Made by a program: the position numbers and the translations under genes. From positions 1 through 21,838 of the forward strand of contig JASLBE010000006.1 of NCBI GenBank assembly GCA_030146705.1: 21,838 nt of DNA, written 5' to 3'. Source of the stretch: Tissierellales bacterium. Its GTDB lineage: Bacteria; Bacillota; Clostridia; Tissierellales; Tissierellaceae. Positions within the stretch are counted from its first letter, which is position 1; each line of letters starts with the position of its first letter. The notes under the pieces were generated by a model, which saw only the letters and a program-made list of their open reading frames with translations, was not told the DNA's origin and made no database searches. Of this stretch, positions 6,675 through 14,884 are shown piece after piece.

Positions 6675-6716
6675 AATTCTGTTTATCTCTTTATAAAAAA
6701 ATAGGAGGAATAAAAA

Positions 6717-7808
6717 ATGAAAGAACAATTAAAAGCTACAATAAAAACACTTATAGAAATTCCAGGAGTTAGTGGTAATGAACAATTAGTTGCAAAGCAT
6801 ATGAGAGATGAGTTATCTAAGTATGCAGATGAAGTTACAGTTGACAGGATAGGAAATGTTTATGCTACTAAAAAAGGTAAAAAAGAAGGACCACGTGTTT
6901 TAATAGCAACTCATATGGATCAAATTGGTTTTTCAGTAAAAAATATTCTACCAAATGGATATATATTATTTGACAAAATCGGTAGTGCTTCTGATAGGGT
7001 TTTAGCAGGTAGGAAAGTTTTAGTTAATGGAACTATTCCAGGGGTTATTGGAATTAAATCTGCCCACTTAGAAACAGCAGAAGAAGCAAAAACTATTAAA
7101 TCAGCTAAACAAAGCTATATCGATATTGCAGCAAGTTCTAAAGAAGAAGTTGAAGCTTTAGGAATAAGAGTTGGAGACAGGGTTGAGTTTATGTCTAGCT
7201 TTACAGAAATGGCTAATAAGGACTATGTATGTACTAAATCTATGGACAATAGGTTAAGCTGTGGAGTCTTATTAGAACTTTTCAAAAGGTTAGATGATAT
7301 GGACTTTGCTGGTGAAGTAATAGGTGTTGCTACAGTCCAAGAAGAAACTGGTATGAAGGGTGCTTTTGTTGCTGGTAACGTAATAGATCCAGACTATGCT
7401 ATAGCTCTTGATACTATTCCATCAGGTGATACTCCTGATATAGATACAGTAAGAGATTTACCAATTAGACTTGGAGATGGACCAGTTCTAGTTGTTGGAG
7501 ATGGATTAAGAAATGGTATCTTATTTAGTTTCTCTTCTAAGAGTGTAATTGCTCAAGTTGATAAGGCTGCAGCTAATAAGGGTATAAAACCTCAAGAGAT
7601 AACATTAATTGGAGAAGGATATGCAACTGATGCTGCAAGACTTACTTTTGCTGGTTCAGGAATCCCATTTGCAATTCTTGCAACTCCAAGAAGATACAGC
7701 CACTCACCTGTTGAGTTAATTAATATGAATGATGCAGTAGGAACTTTAGACCTACTAACTGGTATAGTTGAGTTAAATGGTGAAATAGACTTAGATTTTA
7801 TAAAATAA
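6717..7808 (+). CDS. M42 family metallo-aminopeptidase
   Basis: M42 peptidases (glutamyl aminopeptidase/TET/FrvX type) are cytoplasmic di-metal aminopeptidases, usually large oligomers, that trim short peptides. The 363-aa protein is full length. Expected metal and catalytic residues are visible: His66 and Asp68 in THMDQIGF, Asp177 in KSMDNR, Glu209/Glu210 in QEETGMKGA, Asp232 in ALDT and His329 in YSHSPVE. The N-terminal EIPGVSGNE is also typical. AGGAGG precedes the ATG, and 42 nt separate it from the hutP-like gene, so it is probably on that transcript. In context it would digest peptides brought in by the adjacent membrane proteins; the specificity is not readable from sequence. Confidence 0.92.
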   Translation: MKEQLKATIKTLIEIPGVSGNEQLVAKHMRDELSKYADEVTVDRIGNVYATKKGKKEGPRVLIATHMDQIGFSVKNILPNGYILFDKIGSASDRVLAGRKVLVNGTIPGVIGIKSAHLETAEEAKTIKSAKQSYIDIAASSKEEVEALGIRVGDRVEFMSSFTEMANKDYVCTKSMDNRLSCGVLLELFKRLDDMDFAGEVIGVATVQEETGMKGAFVAGNVIDPDYAIALDTIPSGDTPDIDTVRDLPIRLGDGPVLVVGDGLRNGILFSFSSKSVIAQVDKAAANKGIKPQEITLIGEGYATDAARLTFAGSGIPFAILATPRRYSHSPVELINMNDAVGTLDLLTGIVELNGEIDLDFIK

Positions 7809-7828
7809 GAATATAAGATCAATTAAGG

Positions 7829-7858
7829 CATAGAGGTTAATTTTAATTAACCTCTATG
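7829..7858 (+). terminator. Hairpin after the M42 peptidase gene
   Basis: A near-perfect 14-nt inverted repeat (7829-7842 with 7845-7858) has a GAGG/CCTC core. The T-tract after it is weak (TTATATATA), so it may be a partial terminator or a 3' end stabiliser separating this unit from mmdA. Confidence 0.6.
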
Positions 7859-7911
7859 TTATATATAGTAAAGAACAACTTATCTTAAATTTTATCTATA
7901 GGAGGGATAAG

Positions 7912-9456
7912 ATGAAAAGCAAAATTGATGAACTAGTTGATTTAAAAGAAAAAATCAAGCTAGGTGGTGGAGAGAAAAGGATCCAAAAGCAACATGAAAG
8001 TGGTAAACACACCGCCAGAGAAAGAATTAATATGCTACTAGATGAGGGTACATTTGTTGAGGTTGATACATTTGTATCTACAAGGGCAACAAACTTTGGT
8101 ATGCAAGAAAAAAAGGTAGCAGGTGATGGGGTAGTTACTGGCTATGGTACTGTAGATGGAAGACTTGTTTTTGTATATGCTCAAGACTTTACAGTTTTAG
8201 GAGGGTCACTAGGCCAACAACATGCTGCTAAAATTACAAAAATACAAGAAATGGGAATAAAGATGGGGGCACCAATAGTGGGAATTAACGACTCAGGTGG
8301 TGCTAGAATCCAAGAAGGCGTAGACTCTTTAGCTGGATATGGAGATATTTTCTACAACAATACAGCAGCTTCTGGTGTAGTTCCACAAATTTCCGTTATA
8401 ATGGGACCATCAGCTGGTGGGGCTGTTTACTCTCCGGCTATAACTGATTTTATCTTTATGGTGGAAAATACTGGAAGAATGTTTATAACTGGTCCTGAGG
8501 TTATTAAGTCTGTAACAGGAGAAGAGGTTAGCCAGGAAGAGCTTGGTGGAGCAGCAACCCACAATTCAATTTCAGGTGTAGCACATTTTATGGACCCAAC
8601 TGAAGAGGCTTGTATAGAAAGGGTTAAGGAACTTTTATCCTACCTACCATCAAACAACTTACAAAAGGCTCCTACTATTGACTTAGGAGATGATCCAAAT
8701 AGGATAGAGGAAAAATTAAATGAAATAGTTCCTGAAAACCCAAACAAGGCCTATGATGTTAAAGATGTTATAAGTGTCTTGGCGGATAATGGAGAATTCT
8801 TTGAAGTTCAAGAAAACTATGCTAAAAATATAGTAATAGGTTACATGAGGTTAAATGGTGAAACAGTTGGTGTTGTGGCCAACCAACCAAAATTCCTAGC
8901 TGGTTGTCTAGATATAAATGCATCTGACAAGGCTGGAAGGTTTGTTAGGACTTGTGATGCCTACAATATTCCTTTATTAACATTAGTTGATGTTCCAGGA
9001 TTTTTACCAGGTACTGAGCAAGAATATGGCGGAATTATAAGGCATGGGGCTAAACTTTTATATGCTTACAGTGAAGCTACTGTACCAAAGGTAACTGTAA
9101 TAATGAGGAAGGCATATGGTGGGGCCTATATAGCTATGTGTAGTAAACACTTAAAGGCAGATATGGTATTCTCTTGGCCAAATGCTGAAATTGCAGTTAT
9201 GGGACCAGATGGGGCAGCTAATATAATCTTTAAGAAGGATATAAAAGAAGCCAAGGACCCTGTTAAGGAAAAGGCTGACAAGGTTGAAGAGTACAGAAAA
9301 ACAGTTGCCAACCCATATGTTGCAGCTGAAAGAGGTTATATAGATGATGTAATAGTACCAAGTACTACTCGTCAAAGGTTAATATCTGTATTTAGTATGC
9401 TAGACAGCAAGAGAGAAACAAGGCCAGCTAAAAAACATGGAAACTTACCAGTTTAA
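7912..9456 (+). CDS. mmdA: Methylmalonyl-CoA decarboxylase alpha subunit (carboxyltransferase)
   Basis: The alpha subunit takes CO2 from the acyl-CoA substrate and places it on the biotin of the carrier subunit. The 514-aa protein matches MmdA of Veillonella/Propionigenium in length and in many stretches: GGGEKR near the start, KHTARERI, QDFTVLGGSLG, NDSGGARIQEG, GPSAGGAVYSPA, ANQPKFLAGCLDINASDKA, FVDVPGFLPGT-like VDVPGFLPGTEQEYGGIIR and a C-terminal RPAKKHGNLPV. It is clearly shorter than GcdA of glutaconyl-CoA decarboxylase (near 590 aa). MmdA-type enzymes accept methylmalonyl-CoA and, to some extent, malonyl-CoA; with madLM and a CoA-transferase upstream, malonyl-CoA is plausible here. The RBS GGAGGG lies between TTATC (7892) and GATAA (7906), which could form a small hairpin around it. 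Confidence 0.93.
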   Translation: MKSKIDELVDLKEKIKLGGGEKRIQKQHESGKHTARERINMLLDEGTFVEVDTFVSTRATNFGMQEKKVAGDGVVTGYGTVDGRLVFVYAQDFTVLGGSLGQQHAAKITKIQEMGIKMGAPIVGINDSGGARIQEGVDSLAGYGDIFYNNTAASGVVPQISVIMGPSAGGAVYSPAITDFIFMVENTGRMFITGPEVIKSVTGEEVSQEELGGAATHNSISGVAHFMDPTEEACIERVKELLSYLPSNNLQKAPTIDLGDDPNRIEEKLNEIVPENPNKAYDVKDVISVLADNGEFFEVQENYAKNIVIGYMRLNGETVGVVANQPKFLAGCLDINASDKAGRFVRTCDAYNIPLLTLVDVPGFLPGTEQEYGGIIRHGAKLLYAYSEATVPKVTVIMRKAYGGAYIAMCSKHLKADMVFSWPNAEIAVMGPDGAANIIFKKDIKEAKDPVKEKADKVEEYRKTVANPYVAAERGYIDDVIVPSTTRQRLISVFSMLDSKRETRPAKKHGNLPV

Positions 9457-9469
9457 AGAGGTGATATAA

Positions 9470-9817
9470 ATGGAAGAATTTATAACATTTGGTGAAAGTG
9501 TTATAATTAGTGGATTTAGTATGCTAATTGTATTTGCAGGACTAGTTATTATTTCCCTTATTATAAGCTTGTTAAAAGTTATAAGTAATACTGATAAAAA
9601 AAAAGATAGCCCAGTAGAAAAGGCTGAAAAAGTTAGCCAGGCACCAGTGGAAGACCCAGCTGACGATGAAGAGCTAGTTGCAGTTATAGCAGCAGCTATA
9701 GCAGCTAGTATGAATGTTGGAACTGATGACCTTGTTATTAGGGATATAAAAAGAATTAATAATATTGATAGTTGGACTAAAGCAGGTCTTAATGAACAAA
9801 TGTTATCTAATTTATAA
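9470..9817 (+). CDS. mmdD: Decarboxylase delta subunit (OadG/MmdD-like)
   Basis: The delta subunit anchors and assembles the Na+-pumping decarboxylase. The 115-aa protein has one N-terminal membrane helix (about 13-37), a charged linker rich in Lys, Glu and Asp, and an AVIAAAIAASMN segment. That AAIAAA region before a short basic tail (RDIKRIN) is typical of OadG/MmdD. AGAGGTGAT gives the RBS, and only 13 nt separate it from mmdA. The order A-D-C-B is that of known mmd and gcd operons. Confidence 0.85.
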   Translation: MEEFITFGESVIISGFSMLIVFAGLVIISLIISLLKVISNTDKKKDSPVEKAEKVSQAPVEDPADDEELVAVIAAAIAASMNVGTDDLVIRDIKRINNIDSWTKAGLNEQMLSNL

Positions 9818-9831
9818 ATAGGAGGATAGTT

Positions 9832-10221
9832 ATGAAAAAGTTTAATATAACAGTAAATGGAAATTCATATGAAGTGGAAGTGGAAGAAATAGGTGGAGGA
9901 TCTTCTTCAGTAGCACCTACAGTTCAAGCTCCTAAGGCTGCAGCTCCAGCAAAAAAACCAGCTGCTAAAAAAGTTGAAAAACCAAAGGCAGCACCAGTTG
10001 CAGCAGGAGAAGAAGTAATTAGTGCTCCTATGCCAGGAAATATTTGGAAGGTTCAAGTTACAGAGGGGCAAGAAGTTGAAGCGGGAGATGTTTTAGTTAT
10101 CTTAGAAGCAATGAAGATGGAAAATGAAATATTAGCACCTAGGGCAGGAAAGGTTAGTAAACTAGTAGTTGCTGAAGGCGCTAATGTAAATACAGGAGAC
10201 CAACTAGTAATTCTAGAATAA
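9832..10221 (+). CDS. mmdC: Biotin carrier subunit of the decarboxylase
   Basis: This is the biotinyl carrier that takes CO2 from the alpha to the beta subunit. The 129-aa protein has a short N-terminal strand region (1-25), an Ala/Pro/Lys-rich flexible linker (about 28-58) and a biotinyl domain (60-129). The biotin site is EAMKMEN with Lys95 as the biotinylated residue. SAPMPGNIWKV and AGDVLVILEAMK are standard for the fold. BirA at the start of the window is the enzyme expected to attach the biotin. The gene lies 14 nt after mmdD with an AGGAGG site. Confidence 0.93.
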   Translation: MKKFNITVNGNSYEVEVEEIGGGSSSVAPTVQAPKAAAPAKKPAAKKVEKPKAAPVAAGEEVISAPMPGNIWKVQVTEGQEVEAGDVLVILEAMKMENEILAPRAGKVSKLVVAEGANVNTGDQLVILE

Positions 10222-10239
10222 TTGAAGGGAAGTGAAATA

Positions 10240-11373
10240 ATGCTTTTAGACATGTTAAATGGCTTTTTAGCAAGTACAGGATTTGCCGCTATAACTGGTG
10301 GACAAATTTTAATGTTGCTTATTTCCTTCATACTATTGTACCTAGCAATAGCAAGAGGATTTGAGCCACTACTATTAATTCCAATAGCCTTTGGAATGAT
10401 GTTAGCAAACCTACCCCTAGCTGGGCTTATGGATGGACCAGCTGGAGACCAAAATGGAGGTTTACTATACTACCTATACCAGGGTGTTAAATTAGGTATA
10501 TACCCACCATTAATATTTATGGGTGTTGGTGCCATGACAGACTTTGGACCATTAATAGCCAATCCTAAATCTGTTTTACTTGGAGGGGCAGCACAATTTG
10601 GTATTTTTGCAACTTTTATGGGGGCAACAGCCCTAGGCTTTACAGCCCAAGAAGCTTCAGCAATAGGAATTATAGGAGGAGCAGATGGACCAACTGCCTT
10701 ATTCTTAACATCTAAATTAGCTCCCCACCTACTAGGACCTATAGCAGTTGCAGCTTATTCATATATGGCTCTTGTACCAATTATACAACCGCCAATTATG
10801 AAGGCCTTAACCCGTGAAGAAGATAGAAAAATTGTAATGGGACAACTTAGGGAAGTTTCAAAAACAGAAAAAGTTATCTTCCCAATAGTAGTAACTGTAA
10901 TAGTTTCCTTACTATTACCATCAGCTGCATCTTTAGTAGGTATGTTGATGCTAGGAAACCTATTTAGGGAGTCACTAGTAACAGACAGGCTTTCAGAAAC
11001 AGCACAAAATGAGTTAGTAAATATAGTAACAATATTCTTAGGTGTAACTGTAGGAGCAACAGCTAATGCAGAAACATTTTTAAATATACAAACTATAAAA
11101 ATAGTTGTATTGGGACTTATAGCATTTTCAATTGGTACAGCAGCAGGAGTTATTTTTGGTAATATAATGTGTAAATTATCAGGAGGAAAGATAAATCCAC
11201 TTATAGGTTCAGCAGGAGTTTCAGCAGTTCCTATGGCAGCTAGGGTGGCTCAAAAGGTTGGTCAAGAGGCCAATCCAGCAAACTTCTTATTAATGCATGC
11301 AATGGGACCAAATGTTGCAGGTGTAATAGGATCGGCAATAGCAGCTGGTGTATTATTGAATTTATTTGGATAA
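10240..11373 (+). CDS. mmdB: Na+-translocating decarboxylase beta subunit
   Basis: The beta subunit is the membrane Na+ pump that decarboxylates carboxybiotin and exports Na+. The 377-aa protein carries the family signatures MGVGAMTDFGPLIANP (Asp101), GGADGPTALF (Asp149, the conserved Na+ site region) and GPNVAGVIGSAIAAG near the C-terminus, plus about nine hydrophobic segments. I placed the start at the ATG at 10240; an in-frame TTG at 10222 directly follows the stop of mmdC and has no RBS, whereas GGGAAGTG precedes the ATG. As last gene it is followed by a strong terminator. OadB and GcdB share this fold, so the substrate is decided by the alpha subunit. Confidence 0.93.
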   Translation: MLLDMLNGFLASTGFAAITGGQILMLLISFILLYLAIARGFEPLLLIPIAFGMMLANLPLAGLMDGPAGDQNGGLLYYLYQGVKLGIYPPLIFMGVGAMTDFGPLIANPKSVLLGGAAQFGIFATFMGATALGFTAQEASAIGIIGGADGPTALFLTSKLAPHLLGPIAVAAYSYMALVPIIQPPIMKALTREEDRKIVMGQLREVSKTEKVIFPIVVTVIVSLLLPSAASLVGMLMLGNLFRESLVTDRLSETAQNELVNIVTIFLGVTVGATANAETFLNIQTIKIVVLGLIAFSIGTAAGVIFGNIMCKLSGGKINPLIGSAGVSAVPMAARVAQKVGQEANPANFLLMHAMGPNVAGVIGSAIAAGVLLNLFG

Positions 11374-11378
11374 AAAGG

Positions 11379-11408
11379 GTAAACTGCATTTATGCAGTTT
11401 ACTTTTTT
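11379..11408 (+). terminator. Terminator of the mmdADCB operon
   Basis: A perfect inverted repeat (GTAAACTGCA with TGCAGTTTAC, 11379-11402) around a small TTTA loop is followed by six T. Confidence 0.93.
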
Positions 11409-11451
11409 ATGTATAATTATAGGGTAGGAATAAATAAGAGGAGGTAGGTTT

Positions 11452-12321
11452 ATGAATTATGAAGGAATGGTATATAGGCCCCCAAGTGAAGCCTATAGTT
11501 TAATAGTCCAAGCTACGGTGGGATGTAGTCATAATAATTGTACTTTTTGTTCTATGTATAAAAAAGATAAATTTAAGATAAAATCCCTAGATTTAATTAA
11601 GGAAGATTTGCTTGAGGCTAGGCAGTTTTATAGGGAAGTTAAGAGGATTTTTATAGCTGATGGGGACGCCCTTGCTATGAAACATGAGGATTTAGTAGAA
11701 GTTTGTAGGACCATTAATGAACTTTTCCCAGAGTGTGAAAGAATAGGCATCTATGGGTCACCAAATAGTATTTTAAGGAAAAGCTTAGAGGAGTTAAAAG
11801 AACTTAAGGACCTGGGTATAGGCATAGTTTACTTAGGGGTTGAGTCTGGCAATAAGGAAATCTTAAAAAATATTAAAAAAGGTGTAACAAGGGAAGAAAT
11901 GGTGGAGGCTGGAAAAAAGATCAAGGAATCTGGAATAAAGCTTTCTATAACCTTGATTTCTGGAATTGGTGGAAGGAAGTTAACCAAGGACCACGCTCTA
12001 GATTCAGCCAAGATTATAAATGAAATTGAGCCAGACTATGCAGGCCTATTAACCTTGATGGTTATGCCAGGAACAGAGCTTTATGAAGATGTAGAGGCTG
12101 GTAGTTTTGAATTATTAGACCCTAGGGAGGTCCTACTTGAAACTAGGTTAATGGTAGAAAATATAGGAGCTAGTGGAGTTGTTTTCAGGTCCAACCACGC
12201 CTCTAATTACATCCAACTTGCTGGAACTTTTATGGAAGATAAGGATAAAATTTTAGGGCAAATTGACCTAGGCTTAAAAATGTCCAACCTAGAAGATAAG
12301 GAAAAATATAGGAGACTTTAA
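11452..12321 (+). CDS. Radical SAM protein, Elp3/MiaB-like fold, function unknown
   Basis: Radical SAM enzymes use a 4Fe-4S cluster to cleave S-adenosylmethionine. The cluster cysteines are Cys25, Cys30 and Cys33 in GCSHNNCTFC, spaced C-x4-C-x2-C rather than the usual C-x3-C-x2-C; the wider spacing is known in some groups of this superfamily. YLGVESGN (the GVESG motif) and VMPGTELYED are typical of the Elp3-like core. The 289-aa protein has no B12-binding, TRAM or extra cluster domain. AGGAGG precedes the ATG, and it sits alone between a terminator and the uraA promoter. The substrate cannot be read from the sequence. Confidence 0.88.
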   Translation: MNYEGMVYRPPSEAYSLIVQATVGCSHNNCTFCSMYKKDKFKIKSLDLIKEDLLEARQFYREVKRIFIADGDALAMKHEDLVEVCRTINELFPECERIGIYGSPNSILRKSLEELKELKDLGIGIVYLGVESGNKEILKNIKKGVTREEMVEAGKKIKESGIKLSITLISGIGGRKLTKDHALDSAKIINEIEPDYAGLLTLMVMPGTELYEDVEAGSFELLDPREVLLETRLMVENIGASGVVFRSNHASNYIQLAGTFMEDKDKILGQIDLGLKMSNLEDKEKYRRL

Positions 12322-12350
12322 TTGATATTTTATTTATATAGTGATATAAT
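12322..12350 (+). promoter_or_regulatory. uraA promoter
   Basis: TTGATA (12322-12327) and TATAAT (12345-12350) are separated by 17 nt, directly after the radical SAM stop codon. Start is expected near 12357, giving a leader of only about 53 nt. Confidence 0.82.
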
Positions 12351-12380
12351 TACCTAGAATAAAAAATAGACTTTAAATCA

Positions 12381-12400
12381 GTCCAGAGAGGCTGGAAAGG
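12381..12400 (+). promoter_or_regulatory. PyrR-binding hairpin at the uraA ribosome binding site
   Basis: The sequence GTCCAGAGAGGCTGGAAAGG matches the conserved PyrR-binding loop of pyr leaders (TCCAGAGAGGCT core). TCCAG pairs with CTGGA around AGAGG. The AAAGGGGAG ribosome binding site begins at its 3' edge. The leader is too short for an attenuator, so PyrR with UMP/UTP would act on translation, as known for some PyrR targets. pyrR itself is not in the window. Confidence 0.8.
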
Positions 12401-12409
12401 GGAGTAAAT

Positions 12410-13660
12410 ATGAATAAAGATTTAATAGTAAACCAAGATGTTCAAACTTCTTTTGAACAAGTTAAAAAAATAATCCTATCTTTACAACACCTAATTGCTA
12501 TGTTTGGAGCAACGGTGTTAGTACCTATCTTAACAGGATTTGACCCATCAATTGCCTTATTTACAGCAGGATGTGGAACCTTAATCTTCCACATATGCAC
12601 AAAATTTAAGGTACCAGCATTTTTAGGCTCATCTTTTGCATTTATACCAGTAATATTACAAGTTACAGACCTCTACAATGGAGACTTGGCTTATGCCCAA
12701 GGTGGAATGATGGTTGCAGGTATGATGTATGTAATAATGTCCTTACTGGTTAAGAAAATAGGGGTAGATAGGATAGAAAAAGTATTAGCTCCACAGGTAG
12801 TAGGACCAATGATAATGGTTATAGGGTTAAACTTAATTCCAACTGCTTTTGGTATGGCAAGACCCAACCTTTTAGTGGCAGGAATAACTCTTGGAACAGC
12901 CCTTTTAATAAACTTTAGGGCCAAGGGCTTTATAAAACAATTAGCAATATTAATAGCCATAACAGTTGGCTATATAGTATCCCTACAACTTAAAATAGTA
13001 GATACTAGTTTAATAACCAATGCCAAGGCCTTTGCTATTCCAAACTTTAGGTTACCAAAGTTTGACCTAGGTGCAATAGGAATTATAGCACCAGTAGTCC
13101 TAGCAGTATTTATGGAACATCTAGGAGACATAACTACTAACAGCTATGTAGTAGGAGAAAACTTCTTGGAAGATCCAGGTTTAAATAGGACCCTATTAGG
13201 AGATGGTCTTGCAACAATCTTTGCATCCCTAGTTGGGGGACCAGCAAATACAACTTATGGAGAAAATACAGGTGTACTAGCAATAACTAAAAATTACGAC
13301 CCATCAATACTAAGAATATCTGCAATTTTTGCTATAATATTAGCCTTTGTTTCAAAGATTGGAGGAGTTTTAAACTCTATTCCAGGACCGGTAATGGGGG
13401 GAATATCCCTTATGCTGTTTTCTATGATCTCCCTAGTAGGTTTTAAGACTATTAGGAACAATAAGGTAGAGCTTAACTTTAAAAACATCTTAGTTATGGT
13501 AACTATACTAGTCCTAGGACTGGGAAGTGACTTTATAGCTAAGAATTTTGGGATAAACCTAGGCATACCTATTACAGAAACAGTTAGGATTTCTGGGCTT
13601 AGCTTTGCAGCCTTAGTAGGAATTGGATTAAATATGGGATTAAATAAAATATTTAAATAA
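12410..13660 (+). CDS. uraA: Uracil/H+ symporter (NCS2 family)
   Basis: This 416-aa protein is a full-length NCS2 nucleobase transporter. QHLIAMFGATVLVPILTGFD near the N-terminus, LGSSFAFIP, and the central MEHLGDITTNSY and GGPANTTYGENTGVLAIT are uracil-permease signatures. The Glu in MEHLGD and the one in YGENTG are the substrate-contact positions known in UraA. About twelve to fourteen hydrophobic segments are present. The PyrR hairpin in its leader independently supports a pyrimidine substrate over xanthine. It has its own promoter, and a hairpin after it ends the unit. Confidence 0.93.
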   Translation: MNKDLIVNQDVQTSFEQVKKIILSLQHLIAMFGATVLVPILTGFDPSIALFTAGCGTLIFHICTKFKVPAFLGSSFAFIPVILQVTDLYNGDLAYAQGGMMVAGMMYVIMSLLVKKIGVDRIEKVLAPQVVGPMIMVIGLNLIPTAFGMARPNLLVAGITLGTALLINFRAKGFIKQLAILIAITVGYIVSLQLKIVDTSLITNAKAFAIPNFRLPKFDLGAIGIIAPVVLAVFMEHLGDITTNSYVVGENFLEDPGLNRTLLGDGLATIFASLVGGPANTTYGENTGVLAITKNYDPSILRISAIFAIILAFVSKIGGVLNSIPGPVMGGISLMLFSMISLVGFKTIRNNKVELNFKNILVMVTILVLGLGSDFIAKNFGINLGIPITETVRISGLSFAALVGIGLNMGLNKIFK

Positions 13661-13663
13661 AAG

Positions 13664-13672
13664 TGGTATAAT
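13664..13672 (+). promoter_or_regulatory. Extended -10 promoter for add
   Basis: TGGTATAAT (TGn plus TATAAT) lies just after the uraA stop codon; no good -35 is seen. Start near 13679 would put the following hairpin at the 5' end of the add mRNA. Confidence 0.45.
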
Positions 13673-13680
13673 GTATTTGT

Positions 13681-13716
13681 ATAAGTCTTATTCATAGGGA
13701 ATAAGACTTATTTTAT
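13681..13716 (+). terminator. Terminator after uraA
   Basis: A perfect 13-bp stem (13681-13693 with 13699-13711) closes an ATAGG loop and is followed by TTTTAT. If add starts at 13679, the same hairpin would be its 5' stem-loop. Confidence 0.75.
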
Positions 13717-13732
13717 ATTAAAGGAGGAAGTT

Positions 13733-14734
13733 ATGGATTTAAAAAAATTACCTAAAATTGACTTACACTGCCACCTTGATGGCTCAGTTAGGGTGGAAAC
13801 CCTGTATGAACTTTTACTGGAAAAAGGAGAAATTAAGGACCAGCCAATGGAAGACTTTAGAAAGCTTGCATCTATTACTGGAGAGTGTAGGTCCTTGGTT
13901 GAATATTTAGAGAGGTTTGCCTACCCAGGTAAGGTTATGCAGACTAAGGAAAACTTAGAAAGGATAACCTATGAAATTATGGAGGATATGAAAAAAGACA
14001 ATGTAGCTTATGGGGAGCTTAGGTTTGCACCCTACCTGCATATGGAGGAAGGCCTAAGTTTTGACGAGGTAGTAGAGGCTGTTATAAAAGGTTTAAATAG
14101 GGGGAAGGAAGACTTTAATATAGGAGGGAACTTAATCCTAATTGGAATGAGGCACGAGTCTAGTGATAATACCTTAGATGTTGTAGAAAAGGGGGCTAAG
14201 TACCTAGGCAAGGGGGTAGTTGCCTTTGATATAGCTGGAAATGAGGCAGACTTTCCACCAGCCATCCACCAGGATGCCTTTAAAAGAGCCAAGGAATTAG
14301 GCTACAAAATAACTATCCATGCAGGGGAAACAGGTGTTGTTGAAAATATATACAAGGCCTTAGACCTAGGAGCAGACAGGATAGGACACGGAATTGCAGC
14401 TATTAAGGACGAGAAATTAATGGAGAGGCTAAGGGATGAAAATATTTTCTTGGAAATGTGTCCAATAAGTAATATCCAAACCAAGTCTGTTGAATCTATA
14501 GAAGACTACCCTATTTTAGAGTTTTTAAAGAGGGGGATAAAGGTAACTGTTAATACTGATAATAGGACAGTTTCTAATACAAGTAATGAAAGAGAATTTA
14601 AGTATTTACAAGAGAAGTTAGGACTTTCTAATGAAGATATAATTAGGCTTACTAGAAATAGTATAGAGGCCAGTTTTATAGCTGAAGATGAGAAGGAAGA
14701 ACTAAGGGGAAAACTAGATAAGTTTTTAAGTTAA
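13733..14734 (+). CDS. add: Adenosine deaminase
   Basis: Adenosine deaminase converts adenosine to inosine with a zinc ion, for purine salvage. The 333-aa protein shows all catalytic residues: His12 and His14 in LHCHLDGS, His196 and Glu199 in HAGE, His219 in IGHG, and Asp276 in VTVNTDNRT. MCPISN at about 242-247 is also conserved. Length is usual for the bacterial enzyme. AAAGGAGG precedes the ATG. It follows a pyrimidine transporter, so this is a nucleobase/nucleoside salvage corner, though the two are on separate promoters. Confidence 0.95.
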   Translation: MDLKKLPKIDLHCHLDGSVRVETLYELLLEKGEIKDQPMEDFRKLASITGECRSLVEYLERFAYPGKVMQTKENLERITYEIMEDMKKDNVAYGELRFAPYLHMEEGLSFDEVVEAVIKGLNRGKEDFNIGGNLILIGMRHESSDNTLDVVEKGAKYLGKGVVAFDIAGNEADFPPAIHQDAFKRAKELGYKITIHAGETGVVENIYKALDLGADRIGHGIAAIKDEKLMERLRDENIFLEMCPISNIQTKSVESIEDYPILEFLKRGIKVTVNTDNRTVSNTSNEREFKYLQEKLGLSNEDIIRLTRNSIEASFIAEDEKEELRGKLDKFLS

Positions 14735-14746
14735 GCCCCAAATAAG

Positions 14747-14775
14747 AAAAGCTAGGTCAGGGATCTAGCTTTTTT
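14747..14775 (+). terminator. Terminator of add
   Basis: AAAAGCTAG (14747-14755) pairs with CTAGCTTTT (14765-14773) around a 9-nt loop, ending in six T. Confidence 0.88.
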
Positions 14776-14884
14776 GCTTAAAAACTTTTAAAATATGGTT
14801 ATATATCCTAGTAATACTGTATAATATATGGTAGGTAAAATTTTAAGTTTAAGTCTTAGGAATTACAAATAAAAGGAGTATTTT

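Noticed and set aside
7912..11373. Reading the decarboxylase as glutaconyl-CoA or oxaloacetate decarboxylase
   Set aside because: The alpha subunit is 514 aa and matches MmdA along its length; GcdA is longer, and OadA has a different pyruvate-carboxylase-like fold.
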